64,000 bases of DNA from Bifidobacterium aquikefiri (GTDB lineage: Bacteria > Actinomycetota > Actinomycetes > Actinomycetales > Bifidobacteriaceae). A program made the position numbers and the translations under genes. Each line of letters starts with the position of its first letter. Within the stretch, counting starts at the first letter, position 1. Location: contig NZ_MWXA01000002.1 in NCBI RefSeq assembly GCF_002259795.1, forward strand, positions 62,001 through 126,000. The letters run 5' to 3'. The notes below the pieces were generated by a model that was given only the letters and a program-made list of their open reading frames with translations, had not been told where the DNA came from and ran no database searches. Shown piece by piece: positions 25,900 to 35,627 of the stretch.

Positions 25900-27654
25900 C
25901 TATCGTGCAAGCTGCTGATCGTTTGCGTTGTGAGATGTTTTCTGCTCGCCTGTGCCCGAAACTTTCCACGCTTCAGTCACCGCGTCAACGGGCATCGTGT
26001 CCAGATCGATTTTCGGATCAATCTGCTGTGTGGCGAGTATTTCTGAGGCCTCTTGGGCCGAAGATACGGCCGGCATCGAACCCATGAGGTTCTTTCCGGC
26101 AGTTTCAGGAAGGAACAGGATGGCGATTCCGCCAATCACTGAGAACAGCATCACATAGAACGCAGGCATATAGGCGTTGCCAGTCAACTCGATCAATCCC
26201 TGCACGAAGAATGGTGTGGTGCCACCAAAAAGTGAAACACCAACGTTATAGGTGATGGCCATTCCTCCGAAACGTGAAGCTGTCGGGAAAAGTGCCGGAA
26301 GCGCCGAGGCAATCACACTGATATAACCGGCAACCGGCAGTGCAAGCATGATGAGCGAAAGATGCATGGCAAGCGAATTGCCCGAATTGATGAGCATGAA
26401 TGCAGGAATCACCGCGGCCACAGCAATCACCGCGGATGTGACGAACACAGGCTTTCTTCCATAGCGATCCGAAAGACGGCCGGCGAACGGCATCAGGATT
26501 GTTATGAGCACCAGTACTGGAATCGTGGCCATGGCTGAATTGGTGGTGCTTTCGCCAAGTTCATGTGAAAGATATGTTGGCATGTAGCTTGTCAGAATGT
26601 ATCCAAGTGTGTTGCCTGCTGCGACGAGTGCGATGCCAAGAAGAATCTCCTTGTGGAAATGTTTGAAAACGCCACGAAGCGAATGCGTGGCGAATATGCG
26701 TTCATCGCGTTGCTTCGGTCCAACGATGGAGAAGCGCCAACGCCCTCGCTTGGATATTCTCGGTTTGCTCATGTCAACATCAGGATCTTCAAGCTCGAAA
26801 TGAGGAGTCTCAGGTATTCGAGACCGGAAGTACACCGCGATGACCCCAAGAGGAATCGCCAGGAAATATGGGATTCGCCAAGCCCAGTTCACCATCGCGT
26901 CAATACCCCAGTAGTGTTCGGAAATGGCGGTCGTGACCGCCACCGCGCCTGCACCGACGGCGAAACCAAGATACGAACCGACATCAAGCCATGAACTGAA
27001 GAACCCTCGGCGTCTGTCTGGAGAGAACTCGGACACATATGTCGCTGCTCCTGCATATTCACCGCCTGTGGAGAAACCTTGGATCATCTTGAGAACATAC
27101 AGAGGCACCGGTGCCCATAGACCGATCTGCGCCGCAGAAGGCAGGGCCCCGATCAACGATGTGGAGACTGCCATCACCGACATGGTGATGAACAGCACCT
27201 TCTGCCGGCCGATTCTATCGCCCAATGGCCCGAGAATGAATCCTCCGAGAGGACGAGCCAGGAAGCTCACCGCAAAGCCCAGCAACATTATCAGAACGCC
27301 CAGCGAATTCGGAATGCCTTTGGTGAAGACGGTCGTCATCACCACCGTCAGATAGCCATAAATGCCGAAATCGAACCATTCCATGAAATTGCCCACCGAA
27401 GTGCCAAGCACTGCCTGCTTGACGGAATCCTCCTCGACCATAACGATGTCATCTCGTTGAAGATTTCTGGGTCGTGGGAAGGGGAAGCGAATGCGATGAT
27501 GCTTCCTTGTGCGATCCGATTTCGCGACCTTTCTTTCCTCCTCTGCTTGCCTTGTCTGCGTTTCCTTCTGAGTGGCCGATCTCGCTGCAGCCATCGAAGC
27601 TTCGGAAGAGGTTTTCATACCATGTGACGTTCGTGTAGTTGACTTGCTGTGCAT
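25900..27654 (-). CDS. MHS-family MFS transporter (ProP / metabolite:H+ symporter-like)
   Basis: A 584-residue twelve-helix transporter. The MHS marks are GNFMEWFDFGIYGYL, GPLGDRIGRQKVL and STGGEYAGAATYVSEF in the first half, with GRLSDRYGRKPVF in the second. Relatives move proline, betaine, shikimate, citrate or other carboxylates; the substrate here is unknown. A basic, Ser/Thr-rich extension of about 70 residues precedes the first helix. The ATG at 27654 has a good AAGGA site, so this extension is probably real. The gene is divergent from the lactonase-like gene and is not linked to an obvious pathway. Confidence 0.93.
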   Translation of the reverse strand: MHSKSTTRTSHGMKTSSEASMAAARSATQKETQTRQAEEERKVAKSDRTRKHHRIRFPFPRPRNLQRDDIVMVEEDSVKQAVLGTSVGNFMEWFDFGIYGYLTVVMTTVFTKGIPNSLGVLIMLLGFAVSFLARPLGGFILGPLGDRIGRQKVLFITMSVMAVSTSLIGALPSAAQIGLWAPVPLYVLKMIQGFSTGGEYAGAATYVSEFSPDRRRGFFSSWLDVGSYLGFAVGAGAVAVTTAISEHYWGIDAMVNWAWRIPYFLAIPLGVIAVYFRSRIPETPHFELEDPDVDMSKPRISKRGRWRFSIVGPKQRDERIFATHSLRGVFKHFHKEILLGIALVAAGNTLGYILTSYMPTYLSHELGESTTNSAMATIPVLVLITILMPFAGRLSDRYGRKPVFVTSAVIAVAAVIPAFMLINSGNSLAMHLSLIMLALPVAGYISVIASALPALFPTASRFGGMAITYNVGVSLFGGTTPFFVQGLIELTGNAYMPAFYVMLFSVIGGIAILFLPETAGKNLMGSMPAVSSAQEASEILATQQIDPKIDLDTMPVDAVTEAWKVSGTGEQKTSHNANDQQLAR

Positions 27655-27998
27655 TCTTTCCTTGTATATGCAGATCGTGCTCTTCGATCCTGCTTATGGG
27701 CCGACTTTGTCGTTATTGCGCAATCGAGCTCGGAAGCCCAAATTGACTTTCTGCAGCCAAAATTCATGCAAAAGACCGGAGCAATGGTCCTCAATCAGGC
27801 GGAAAACACACGCAAATAACGCGCCACAGTCAGCATTCGGTCAGTGAATGTGATGCTCTATGCACTGACCTTATCGATACGGGACTTTCCATCGCGTGGC
27901 AACGCGCACCACACGTCGTATCGCAAAGCCCGACAATAATACCGCATGGTGCGGAATTGGGGAATCTGCCCAGTATCAATCATCTCCACAGCATCGGT
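27655..27998. other. Divergent intergenic region between MHS transporter and lactonase genes
   Basis: This stretch of about 340 bases must hold both promoters. I could not identify convincing -35/-10 pairs or operators. The exact right edge depends on the uncertain lactonase start. Confidence 0.4.
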
Positions 27999-29222
27999 AG
28001 AATGCTCTGTATGGGAACACGTTTGGGAACACCGGCATATGACAATGATCAGGAACTGCTTGTGGGCGGCTGGAGTGCAGACGGAGATGGCCAGGCACAG
28101 GGCATCGAATGGATCACTGCATGCCATCAATCTACTGGCCGATCAGGTCATGGGTATGGTAACGAAGATGGCATCGGACTCGAACATCACGGATGCGTGG
28201 CTAAGATTCCTTCACCATCATGGCTGTGCCTCAACAACGGCAGCGTGTATGGCTGTCTGGAATTCAGCAACGAACTCGTGTCATACTCATGCACGACGAG
28301 CAGGGATCGGCAGCACCCAGGGCTTCAACTCCACCAGCTATCGCGAGTGAGCACGCCGGGTGAAGGTCCGACGCACGTTGCCCTGTGCAAGGACGATGTG
28401 GGCTCCATGCATATAGTGAGTGCCTGCTACGGCGATGGAACCGTAACCGTACATCCTATCGATGCGCAGGGAAGCATTGGCAAGGCCGAGCAAGCCTTGC
28501 ATGGAGAAGGGCATGGTCCTCTCCCCGCACAGGAACATTCCCATGCTCATTGGATTCTCCCGATAGAGGCCCGCGCGCAGAATACTGCCGGATCATCTCC
28601 ATCCGCCCGCCATTTGGTATTGGTCAGTGACCTCGGCGCAGACCGCATCCGCACATATGCTTGGAGCAACGGAAATCTCAACGAGATTGGATCACTACAG
28701 CTGCCAGCCGGTACCGGGCCGAGGGACTTGCACATGCTGCCCGCGCATCTGCAGGACTTTGGCGATTCGGTTGCAATCATCCTCATTACCGAATGGAGCC
28801 GCAAGGCGTTCGTGTTGCGACTTGACTCATCCAATCCTGCAGGAATCAGCATCGTCACGAATGTGGATCTTGGCGCAACGCAGAAGGATCAGGCATCATC
28901 GCTGGCATATATCCCCGACGATGCCAATGACCCCGAGCACGGCTTCGCCTATGTCGGGCTGCGTGGAACCAACCGCATCATCCCGCTGCGTTGGAATGGA
29001 TCCACGCTGGCAAGACTCTCAAATTCAGGTGACGACTCATGGCAGAGCGGTTTCCCCAGCGGCGGAAGCTGGCCAAGACATATTCTGGCAATCGGTCACA
29101 GACTGCTCGTCTCGAATCAGCTTACGTCCACGATCAATGGCTTTACCTGCGATGATGACGGCCAACCTCATGAGGAAGCTTCGCTGCATATCCCCTCGCC
29201 GACCTGCATCCTGAGCGTTTGA
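27999..29222 (+). CDS. Lactonase-family beta-propeller protein (6-phosphogluconolactonase-like)
   Basis: About 407 residues resembling the YbhE/Pgl seven-bladed propeller family (Lactonase, Pfam). Recurrent blade motifs are seen: LLVGGW, SWLCLNNGSVYG, GPTHVALCKDD, HSHAHWILP, DLGADRIRTYAW, GTGPRDLHMLP, AYVGLRGTNRIIPL and SWPRHILAIGHRLLVSNQ. The family hydrolyses 6-phosphogluconolactone or related sugar lactones, but many members have untested substrates. The start is uncertain: ATG 27999 is used; ATG 28008 and TTG 27957 are alternatives, and none has a strong ribosome site. It stands alone, convergent with the RpiR gene. Confidence 0.85.
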   Translation, partial: RMLCMGTRLGTPAYDNDQELLVGGWSADGDGQAQGIEWITACHQSTGRSGHGYGNEDGIGLEHHGCVAKIPSPSWLCLNNGSVYGCLEFSNELVSYSCTTSRDRQHPGLQLHQLSRVSTPGEGPTHVALCKDDVGSMHIVSACYGDGTVTVHPIDAQGSIGKAEQALHGEGHGPLPAQEHSHAHWILPIEARAQNTAGSSPSARHLVLVSDLGADRIRTYAWSNGNLNEIGSLQLPAGTGPRDLHMLPAHLQDFGDSVAIILITEWSRKAFVLRLDSSNPAGISIVTNVDLGATQKDQASSLAYIPDDANDPEHGFAYVGLRGTNRIIPLRWNGSTLARLSNSGDDSWQSGFPSGGSWPRHILAIGHRLLVSNQLTSTINGFTCDDDGQPHEEASLHIPSPTCILSV

Positions 29223-29280
29223 GAAATCCGATTCAGGAGGCATCCCATGCGCGATAAGCCTGTTGTGCTGCATCTCACAT

Positions 29281-30141
29281 TCACCGACGGGATGCATAGT
29301 TCTCCAGCTCTCTGAGTTTGTCAAAACGCTGATTGATCGTATCGATTCGACTCCGGGATGCATCCACATTCTCACCTTGCTGAGCGCTGGTTGCCACATA
29401 ATCGGCGATCAGTGCAAGCACACTGAATACGGCCGTGTAGCTTGAGAGCACATGAGAGTGGAGATCGGTCTCAATGAATTGCGCATCTGCTTCGAGTGCG
29501 GTTCGACGAACTGTAGAATCGCCGATGATGATGAGTTGCACATGCTGTTCCGCAAGCGTTGTGGCAAGATTGTGGAACACTGCCGTGCGTCTGCGCGCTC
29601 CAAAGAGGATTGCAACGTCCTCCTTGTTCAAATCCACTATCTCTTCGGCCAGGCTTTGCCCCGGCTCTGGAAGCGCCTGCACCCTTGCCCGTGACTGCAT
29701 CAGTTGCTCACGTAGGTGCAGGGCCATCGGATAGTTATTTCGCAGCCCAATGACTGCAACATTTCTGGCCTTCATAATCGATTGAGCAATTCGATCCATC
29801 GTGGCGTTGTCGAGTCGGCTGAAGGTGTGCTGCAGCGCGGCGACATCGTTGTTCATATGATCGACCAACAGACCCCTGGTGGTTTCTCCCTGGCTGAGGA
29901 ACTCAGGCGATCCGGGTTGATGATGCCTTCGTATATCACGCTTGAATTCCGCTGCATTGCGAAACCCTATCTTACGGTACAGGCGGCTTAGGGTTGGCTG
30001 AGAGACCTTGGAGAGCTTGGAGAGTTCCGCCGAGTTCAAAAGGAGCGCATCCGAAAGATGCCCAAGAATGAACATCGCTGCGTCTTGCTCAGCTGCTGTA
30101 AGTGAATCGTAATTTTCCTGTATACGCTCAACTATGCTCAT
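29281..30141 (-). CDS. RpiR-family transcriptional regulator (HTH plus SIS domain)
   Basis: About 286 residues. The N-terminal HTH_6 domain (LTAAEQDAAMFILGHL, LSKVSQPTLSRLYRKIGF) precedes a SIS sugar-phosphate-isomerase-like domain (VAVIGLRNNYPMALHLREQL, VAILFGARRRTAVFHNLA). ATG at 30141 is used; a GTG three codons upstream is an alternative. It is divergent from the allantoin operon, with palindromic sites in between, so it is the probable regulator of that operon (inference). RpiR proteins usually sense small phosphorylated sugars, but this one may sense a purine-breakdown intermediate such as allantoin, allantoate or glyoxylate. Confidence 0.92.
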   Translation of the reverse strand: MSIVERIQENYDSLTAAEQDAAMFILGHLSDALLLNSAELSKLSKVSQPTLSRLYRKIGFRNAAEFKRDIRRHHQPGSPEFLSQGETTRGLLVDHMNNDVAALQHTFSRLDNATMDRIAQSIMKARNVAVIGLRNNYPMALHLREQLMQSRARVQALPEPGQSLAEEIVDLNKEDVAILFGARRRTAVFHNLATTLAEQHVQLIIIGDSTVRRTALEADAQFIETDLHSHVLSSYTAVFSVLALIADYVATSAQQGENVDASRSRIDTINQRFDKLRELENYASRR

Positions 30142-30519
30142 CACCCTCACATCTTACAATGGTGGCCGCCTTTGAACACTGCCCCAGATCATGAGCTGGC
30201 GACTTGCGCACCCGCATGTGCTGCCCGGCAGAGCAGCAGCAGGCACCAAGTAACGAATATTTCCGATCCTTTACCAATAGGTTTCCACATATAAGTGACT
30301 TTGACACCAAATGTTCCGTCTCGCACAATTACGTAACGAAATAGAAATTTCAGAATATAAGTTCTGAAACAAATATTTCAGATAGTGAATCCGTCATCAC
30401 ACGTTGAGCTTCAAGATATACAGCAATCGGTTCAATTCACTAAGTTCTCACTGAAATTGAAATTTCCACACCCTCTGCCGTCAACCATCGCAGAAGCTCG
30501 CTTGGCAAGGAGAACAGAC
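30142..30519. other. Divergent control region between RpiR regulator and allantoin operon
   Basis: This A+T-rich stretch of about 380 bases contains no gene. It holds a strong inverted repeat (listed separately) and several further TTTC / GAAA half-site arrangements, for example GAAAC-aaata-TTTC near 30366 and GAAATTTC near 30344 and 30458. Confidence 0.6.
30348..30369. promoter_or_regulatory. Candidate RpiR operator upstream of the allantoin operon
   Basis: TTTCAGAA (30348-30355) and TTCTGAAA (30362-30369) are perfect 8-bp arms around a six-base spacer. RpiR-family sites are often such AT-rich palindromes. The position, about 150 bases upstream of the permease start and near the RpiR gene, fits control of both directions. 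A related arrangement, GAAATAATTGTTTC, occurs before the aminotransferase gene near 32865. Confidence 0.55.
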
Positions 30520-32088
30520 ATGACTTCAATATCAGTTGAAGAAGGAATACAACACAGTCACACAACCCCGCAAGATGAGGTGATCATCAAAAGCGACTAC
30601 GATGCACGTCTGGCCAATTCGGATCTCGCACCACTCAAGAAACAGACGTGGTCTTGGTACAACATTTTCGCATTCTGGATGTCAGACGTTCATTCCGTGG
30701 GTGGATATGTGACCGCAGGAAGCCTCTTCGCACTGGGTATAGCAAGCTGGCAGGTGCTGCTCGCACTCATTGTGGGAATCGTCATCGTTCAGGTTTTCGT
30801 CAATCTGGTTGCAAAACCAAGCCAAAGCATGGGTGTCCCATTCCCCGTCACCACCCGATTCGTATTCGGCGTCAAGGGTGCCAACATTCCCGCAATCATC
30901 AGAGGAATCATCGCCGTGGCATGGTACGGCGTCCAGACATTCCTTGCATCCGAATCGTTGAACATCGTATTTCTGAAATTCATTCCCTCATCCCAGACCC
31001 TTGCGACGGACTATAAGTTCCTTGGGCTGTCTGCACTCGGCTGAATCTCGTATGGAATCCTATGGATCGCACAGACCTGCGTCTTCTGGAAGGGTATGAA
31101 CGCCATCCGCAAATTCATCGACTGGGCGGGCCCACTCGTGTATGCAGTCATGTTCATTCTCGCCGTCTACCTCGTTATCGAGGCCGGAGGCATCAGCCAC
31201 ATCAACCTCAATCTCTCATCCGGCAAGCCACTGAGCTTCATGCAGTCAATCCCAGTCATCATCACCGCGATTGCACTGGTCGTGTCGTACTTTGCAGGAC
31301 CCATGCTGAACTTCGGCGATTTTTCAAGGTACTCGCACACCTACAAGAGCGTCAAGAAGGGTAACTTCTGGGGACTCCCCGTCAACTTCCTCGTCTTCTC
31401 ACTGCTCACCGTCATCTGCGCCTCGGCAACGGAACCCGTGTTCGGCAAACTCATCACCGACCCAATCGAAACCGTTGAACAGATCGGCGCTCCAGTTGCA
31501 ATTCTTCTTGGAGGCTTGACCTTCGTCATTGCAACCGTGGGCATCAACATCGTTGCAAACTTTGTTTCACCGGCATTCGACTTCTCACACGTCAATCCTC
31601 AGAAGATCAGCTGGCGCGCAGGTGGCATGATCGCCGCAATCGGATCGGTCGTCATCACCCCATGGAACTGGTACGCAAACGATCAGGCAATCCACTACAC
31701 GCTCGACCTTCTCGGATCGCTGATTGGACCACTCTTCGGCATTCTGATCGCCGGGTATTTCACCATCTCAAAGCAGCTCGTAGCCGTTGACGACATGTTC
31801 ACGATGAGTCCGAAAGGACACTACTGGTATCACAAGGGATTCAACCCCAATGCAGTGCTTGCACTCGCCATCGCCGGTGTCATCTCGGTCGCAAGCGCCA
31901 TCGCCCCTTCGCCTCTTAAGCAGCTTGGACTCTTCGACATCACATGGATTTCCAACTTCAGCTGGTTCATCGGCGCTGGCTTGGGATATGTTCTGTTCGT
32001 GATCCTCGAACGGAGGAATCCACAGATGCCACAGCTGGATGCCGCTTCGCCAGACGTCAACAACGGCGCTCTGCCGGCAAATAATTGA
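30520..32088 (+). pseudogene. NCS1-family allantoin/nucleobase permease, interrupted by an in-frame TGA
   Basis: Read as one frame this encodes a normal-length NCS1 permease (about 522 codons, twelve predicted helices) of the purine/cytosine/allantoin transporter family. It begins at ATG 30520 after AGGAG. Codon 175, at 31042-31044, is TGA. The frame continues intact on both sides: GLSALG, stop, ISYGILWIAQ, then AGPMLNFGDFSRYSH, ICASATEPVFG and WNWYANDQAIHYTL. Trp occupies this kind of position in many relatives, so one G-to-A change (TGG to TGA) explains it. As it stands, only the first quarter (174 residues) is made from this start. Restart at ATG 31096 is possible but would lack the first helices. 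Confidence 0.9.
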
Positions 32089-32115
32089 TCATTCAACGAA
32101 GGCATAGACACCGTT

Positions 32116-32862
32116 ATGAAAATCAAGGTAATCAACCCGAATACAACCGAAGCGATGACGCAGTCCATCAAGCACGCTGCGCTATTGGTAGCAGAAGATG
32201 GCACAACCATCGAGGCAGTGAGCCCAAGGATGGGACCCGTGTCCATTGAGAGTCACTATGACGAAGCTCTTGCCAGTCTCGGTGTACTTGACGAGATTCG
32301 CCGAGGTGAAGACGAAGGCACAGATTCGTATGTGATTGCATGCTTTGGAGATCCAGGGCTCGACGCAGCCAGAGAGTTGACGTCCGCTCCGGTTCTCGGC
32401 ATTGCTGAAGCGGCGTTTCATGCAGCCAGCTTCACCGGCAGATCATTCGGCATAGTCACCACACTGTCTCGAACATTGGGCAGGGCAAGGGACTTGGTTG
32501 ATGCCTATGGATTTTCAAAGCTCTGTGTGAGCTACGCAGCCTGTGAAATACCCGTTCTCGCTCTTGAGAACGACCCGCAGACCTGCTATCGCAAGCTGGA
32601 GACCGAATCAAAGAAGGTGCTTGCCGAATCCGGCGCAGATTCCATCGTTCTGGGCTGCGCCGGCATGGCCGGAATGTGCCAACGCCTTACCGAAGCGCTG
32701 CATGTTCCTGTGATTGACGGTGTTGAGGCCGCTGTATCACTCGCTCAGGCTTTGGTGAGAATGAAGATACGTACAAGCACCACGGGAGAATTCGCACTTC
32801 CTCCGGCAAAGCCTGTCGTTGGGCTGTTGCAACCGTTCACTCTGGATGGGGCAGATTCATGA
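32116..32862 (+). CDS. Allantoin/hydantoin racemase (Asp/Glu racemase superfamily)
   Basis: A 248-residue enzyme beginning MKIKVINPNTTEAMT, the hallmark of HyuE/HpxA-type hydantoin racemases. The two catalytic cysteines of the superfamily are visible in VIACFGDPGLDAARE and IVLGCAGMAGMC. Such enzymes interconvert (R)- and (S)-allantoin, so that a stereospecific allantoinase can use both. It begins 27 bases after the permease gene, in the same operon as allantoinase and allantoate amidohydrolase, which favours allantoin over other hydantoins as substrate. Nothing looks damaged. Confidence 0.92.
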   Translation: MKIKVINPNTTEAMTQSIKHAALLVAEDGTTIEAVSPRMGPVSIESHYDEALASLGVLDEIRRGEDEGTDSYVIACFGDPGLDAARELTSAPVLGIAEAAFHAASFTGRSFGIVTTLSRTLGRARDLVDAYGFSKLCVSYAACEIPVLALENDPQTCYRKLETESKKVLAESGADSIVLGCAGMAGMCQRLTEALHVPVIDGVEAAVSLAQALVRMKIRTSTTGEFALPPAKPVVGLLQPFTLDGADS

Positions 32863-32962
32863 TAGAAATAATTGTTTCAAGTTGGTAATTTTTGAATAAT
32901 AAATTTCATATATGAATGATCCAGAGATTTCCTACAGAGGTTTCAAGCCCAAAGGAGAGGTT

Positions 32963-34240
32963 ATGAGCGCAGAGTCCAATGAAAATATCAATGCAGAAGT
33001 CATGCAGGTGGAACCTTTGAACCCACCGCATCGTTTGCTTATGGCACCGGGACCGGTGAATGTCGACCCACGAGTATTGAGTGCGATGTCACAGCCTACG
33101 GTCGGACAGTTCGACCCATACATGTTCAAGGTCATGGGCGAAGTTCAGCTCATGCTGCGTGCGATTTTCAAAACAACCAACAAACAGACATTCGTCGTTG
33201 ACGGAACGTCACGTTCAGCAATCGAAGCCGCCTTCGTCTCCGTGCTTGCGCCAGGCGACAAGGTGTTGGTCTGCTGCGCCGGACGCTTCGGGATGCTTCT
33301 CAAGGAGATTGCCCAACGGTGCAAGGCTGAGACCCATGTTATCGAGCGCCCGTGGGGTGAAGTCTTCAGCATCGACGAAATCGCCGATGCGATCAGGCGC
33401 ATTCACCCAAAACTTGTAGCCACGGTTCATGGAGACACATCGACGACCATGCTGCAACCACTCGAAGGACTCGGTGAGATCTGCCACGAGAATGGCGCAT
33501 TGCTCTTCACCGATGCAACCGCTTCACTAGCCGGCAACGAGCTGAAAACCGACGAATGGCAGATCGACATCGTCACTGCCGGGATGCAGAAATGCCTGGG
33601 AGCTTCATCGGGCATGGCTCCAATCACCATTTCTGAGCGAGCGGTCGCAGTGATGGATGAACGCAAAAGCATTGAGGCCGGCATAGCCGACACCAGCGAA
33701 GAGATACAGAACAACCGCATTAACAGCAACTACTTCGATCTGCCACAGATCATCGACTATTGGGGACCGCGGCATCTCAATCACCACACCGAGGCCACAC
33801 ACCTGCTCTATGGAGTGCACGAGGCTACCCGAATCATCGCTGAAGAGGGAATAGATCATGTGATCGAACGCCATCAAATCAACGGACTTGCAATGTCAAC
33901 CGCACTGCTAAAGATGGGCCTGAAACTGTATGGAGATCAGCAAACGCGAATGAACGACGTCATAGGCGTAGTCATTCCAGACGGTCTTCATGACACGGCA
34001 ATCCGTTCACAACTGCTTGAGGAGTTCGGCGTTGAAATCGCGTCCTCATTCGGCCCACTGCAAGGCAAAATCTGGCGAATCGGAGTCATGGCGTGGAATG
34101 CCCGGAAGGATGCAGTACTCACGGCCGCATCGGCTTTGGGCACGGTTCTCAATCAAAACGGCGCGAAACTTGACATTCAGAAGGGCATTGATGCAGCTTC
34201 CGCCATCTACGCCCAGTCAGAGAAAGAGAGCAAGGCATGA
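32963..34240 (+). CDS. pucG: (S)-ureidoglycine-glyoxylate aminotransferase
   Basis: A 425-residue PLP enzyme of the class V aminotransferase fold, most like Bacillus PucG. It transfers the amino group of (S)-ureidoglycine to glyoxylate, giving glycine and oxalurate. Motifs seen are LMAPGPVNVDPRVLSAM near the N-terminus, the cofactor-binding FVVDGTSRSAIEA, TVHGDTSTTM and the PLP lysine in TAGMQKCLGASSG. ATG at 32963 follows GGAGAGG; a longer reading to 32912 is unlikely. The gene overlaps the next one by four bases. Alanine-glyoxylate or serine-pyruvate aminotransferases share the fold, but the allantoin context points to PucG. Confidence 0.92.
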   Translation: MSAESNENINAEVMQVEPLNPPHRLLMAPGPVNVDPRVLSAMSQPTVGQFDPYMFKVMGEVQLMLRAIFKTTNKQTFVVDGTSRSAIEAAFVSVLAPGDKVLVCCAGRFGMLLKEIAQRCKAETHVIERPWGEVFSIDEIADAIRRIHPKLVATVHGDTSTTMLQPLEGLGEICHENGALLFTDATASLAGNELKTDEWQIDIVTAGMQKCLGASSGMAPITISERAVAVMDERKSIEAGIADTSEEIQNNRINSNYFDLPQIIDYWGPRHLNHHTEATHLLYGVHEATRIIAEEGIDHVIERHQINGLAMSTALLKMGLKLYGDQQTRMNDVIGVVIPDGLHDTAIRSQLLEEFGVEIASSFGPLQGKIWRIGVMAWNARKDAVLTAASALGTVLNQNGAKLDIQKGIDAASAIYAQSEKESKA

Positions 34241-35589
34241 AGGCATCGCTGAAGGAAACGACGAGGGAAACAACGCGGGAAACGACAACGGATTCCCTGG
34301 ATTCGGCTCTGGCACTCTCGCATCCATATGGCAGACCAAGTGAATGGGCAAGCAGCGAGGCCGGCATCATCATGGATCGCTGCGACCAGCTTGCCGGATT
34401 CTCTCAGATGAAACACGGCATTGAACGCACCTATCTTTCACCAGAGATGAAGAGTGCATACCAGCTCACGGGCTCATGGATGAAGGAAGCGGGTTTGACG
34501 GTCCATATCGACCCGGCCGGCAATCTTGTGGGCAAAGTCGAAGGGCGCGAAAATGGTCTTCCGGCACTCGTTCTTGGCTCACACCTTGACAGCGTGCCCG
34601 ATGCCGGACGATATGACGGCATCCTTGGTGTCGTCTCTGCAATTGCTGTAGCGAAACGGCTAACTACCAGTGGACTGATGAACAGGCTGCCCTTCTCACT
34701 GGAAGTCGTGGGATTCGGAGATGAAGAGGGTGCACGCTTTGGAGCCACTCTTCTCGGTTCGTATGCCCTTGCGGGCAGTTGGAATCGCGAATGGCTCAAT
34801 CTCAAGGACGCCGACGGCATCAGCATGAGAGAGGCATTCCTCGACTTTGGGCTTGACCCTGACGATGTCGGCAAGGCAGCCTTGAGCCCTGCAGATGCCT
34901 TTGGCTATATGGAGCTCCACATTGAACAGGGACCTATTCTTGAGTCTCGTGACAGATCCTTGTCTTTCGTGTCTTCCATTGCAGCTGCATCGCGATATGT
35001 CATAACAGTAACCGGGGAATCTCGGCACATTGCCACCCCATACAACCTGAGAAGGGATGCTCTTACCGCCGCCGCAGAGATGATTGAAAGCATCGATCGT
35101 ATCAGCCGTGAGGCAGGGGCAAGATCCAACGTTGGCGAAATCTCCGCCTTCCCGGGCGGCGTGAATGTGATTGCCGGTACAACGACGTTCAGCCTCGACG
35201 TGCGGGCGGGCACCGATGACATACGTGATTCGACATTGGCCGCGATGTGGAACGCCATCGATACCATCTGCACATCCCGTAAGGTCAGCGTGGAAAGAAA
35301 GCTCATTCACACCGCGAGTGCGGTAACTTGCGATACTCAATTGCGCTCATGCATCGCCGAAGGCATCGAGAAGGCTGAGGGCAAGGATGCCTTTGGTCTG
35401 GTAAGCTTCCCCGGGCATGATGGCATGGCCGTTTCCGACTTGCTTCCCATTGCCATGCTGTATGTACGCTGCAAGGGAGGCATCAGCCACAGTCCTGATG
35501 AATCCGTGAGAGACATCGATGTCGCCCTTGGCATCGATGCATTTGAGCAGGCTGTGGAAACGCTCGCCGCTCGATTCGATCAAGCTTAG
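34237..35589 (+). CDS. Allantoate amidohydrolase (M20 family)
   Basis: A 450-residue binuclear metallohydrolase that turns allantoate into ureidoglycine, ammonia and CO2. Metal ligands of the family are seen in VLGSHLDSVPDAGRYDGILG, GFGDEEGARF and YMELHIEQGP, plus a late GGISHSPDE. The segment that in relatives reads H-A-G-T-x-P is altered here to ESRHIATPYNLRRDA; the His is kept. The start codon overlaps the pucG stop (ATGA). The first 20 residues include a threefold ETT(R/T) repeat encoded by 12-bp repeats. N-carbamoyl-amino-acid hydrolase (HyuC) is the nearest alternative. Confidence 0.92.
   Translation: MKASLKETTRETTRETTTDSLDSALALSHPYGRPSEWASSEAGIIMDRCDQLAGFSQMKHGIERTYLSPEMKSAYQLTGSWMKEAGLTVHIDPAGNLVGKVEGRENGLPALVLGSHLDSVPDAGRYDGILGVVSAIAVAKRLTTSGLMNRLPFSLEVVGFGDEEGARFGATLLGSYALAGSWNREWLNLKDADGISMREAFLDFGLDPDDVGKAALSPADAFGYMELHIEQGPILESRDRSLSFVSSIAAASRYVITVTGESRHIATPYNLRRDALTAAAEMIESIDRISREAGARSNVGEISAFPGGVNVIAGTTTFSLDVRAGTDDIRDSTLAAMWNAIDTICTSRKVSVERKLIHTASAVTCDTQLRSCIAEGIEKAEGKDAFGLVSFPGHDGMAVSDLLPIAMLYVRCKGGISHSPDESVRDIDVALGIDAFEQAVETLAARFDQA
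34255..34290. repeat. Three imperfect 12-bp tandem repeats at the start of the allantoate amidohydrolase gene
   Basis: GAAACGACGAGG, GAAACAACGCGG and GAAACGACAACG follow each other in frame and encode ETTR-ETTR-ETTT. They enlarge a disordered N-terminal tail and do not reach the catalytic domain. Confidence 0.85.
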
Positions 35590-35627
35590 GCACATCACAC
35601 AGCTCAACACGAAGTTGGAGGTTTCAT

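Noticed and set aside
31042-31044. TGA read as selenocysteine or tryptophan
   Set aside because: The expected residue is not Cys, no selenocysteine insertion hairpin is evident, and TGA serves as the normal stop of many genes here.
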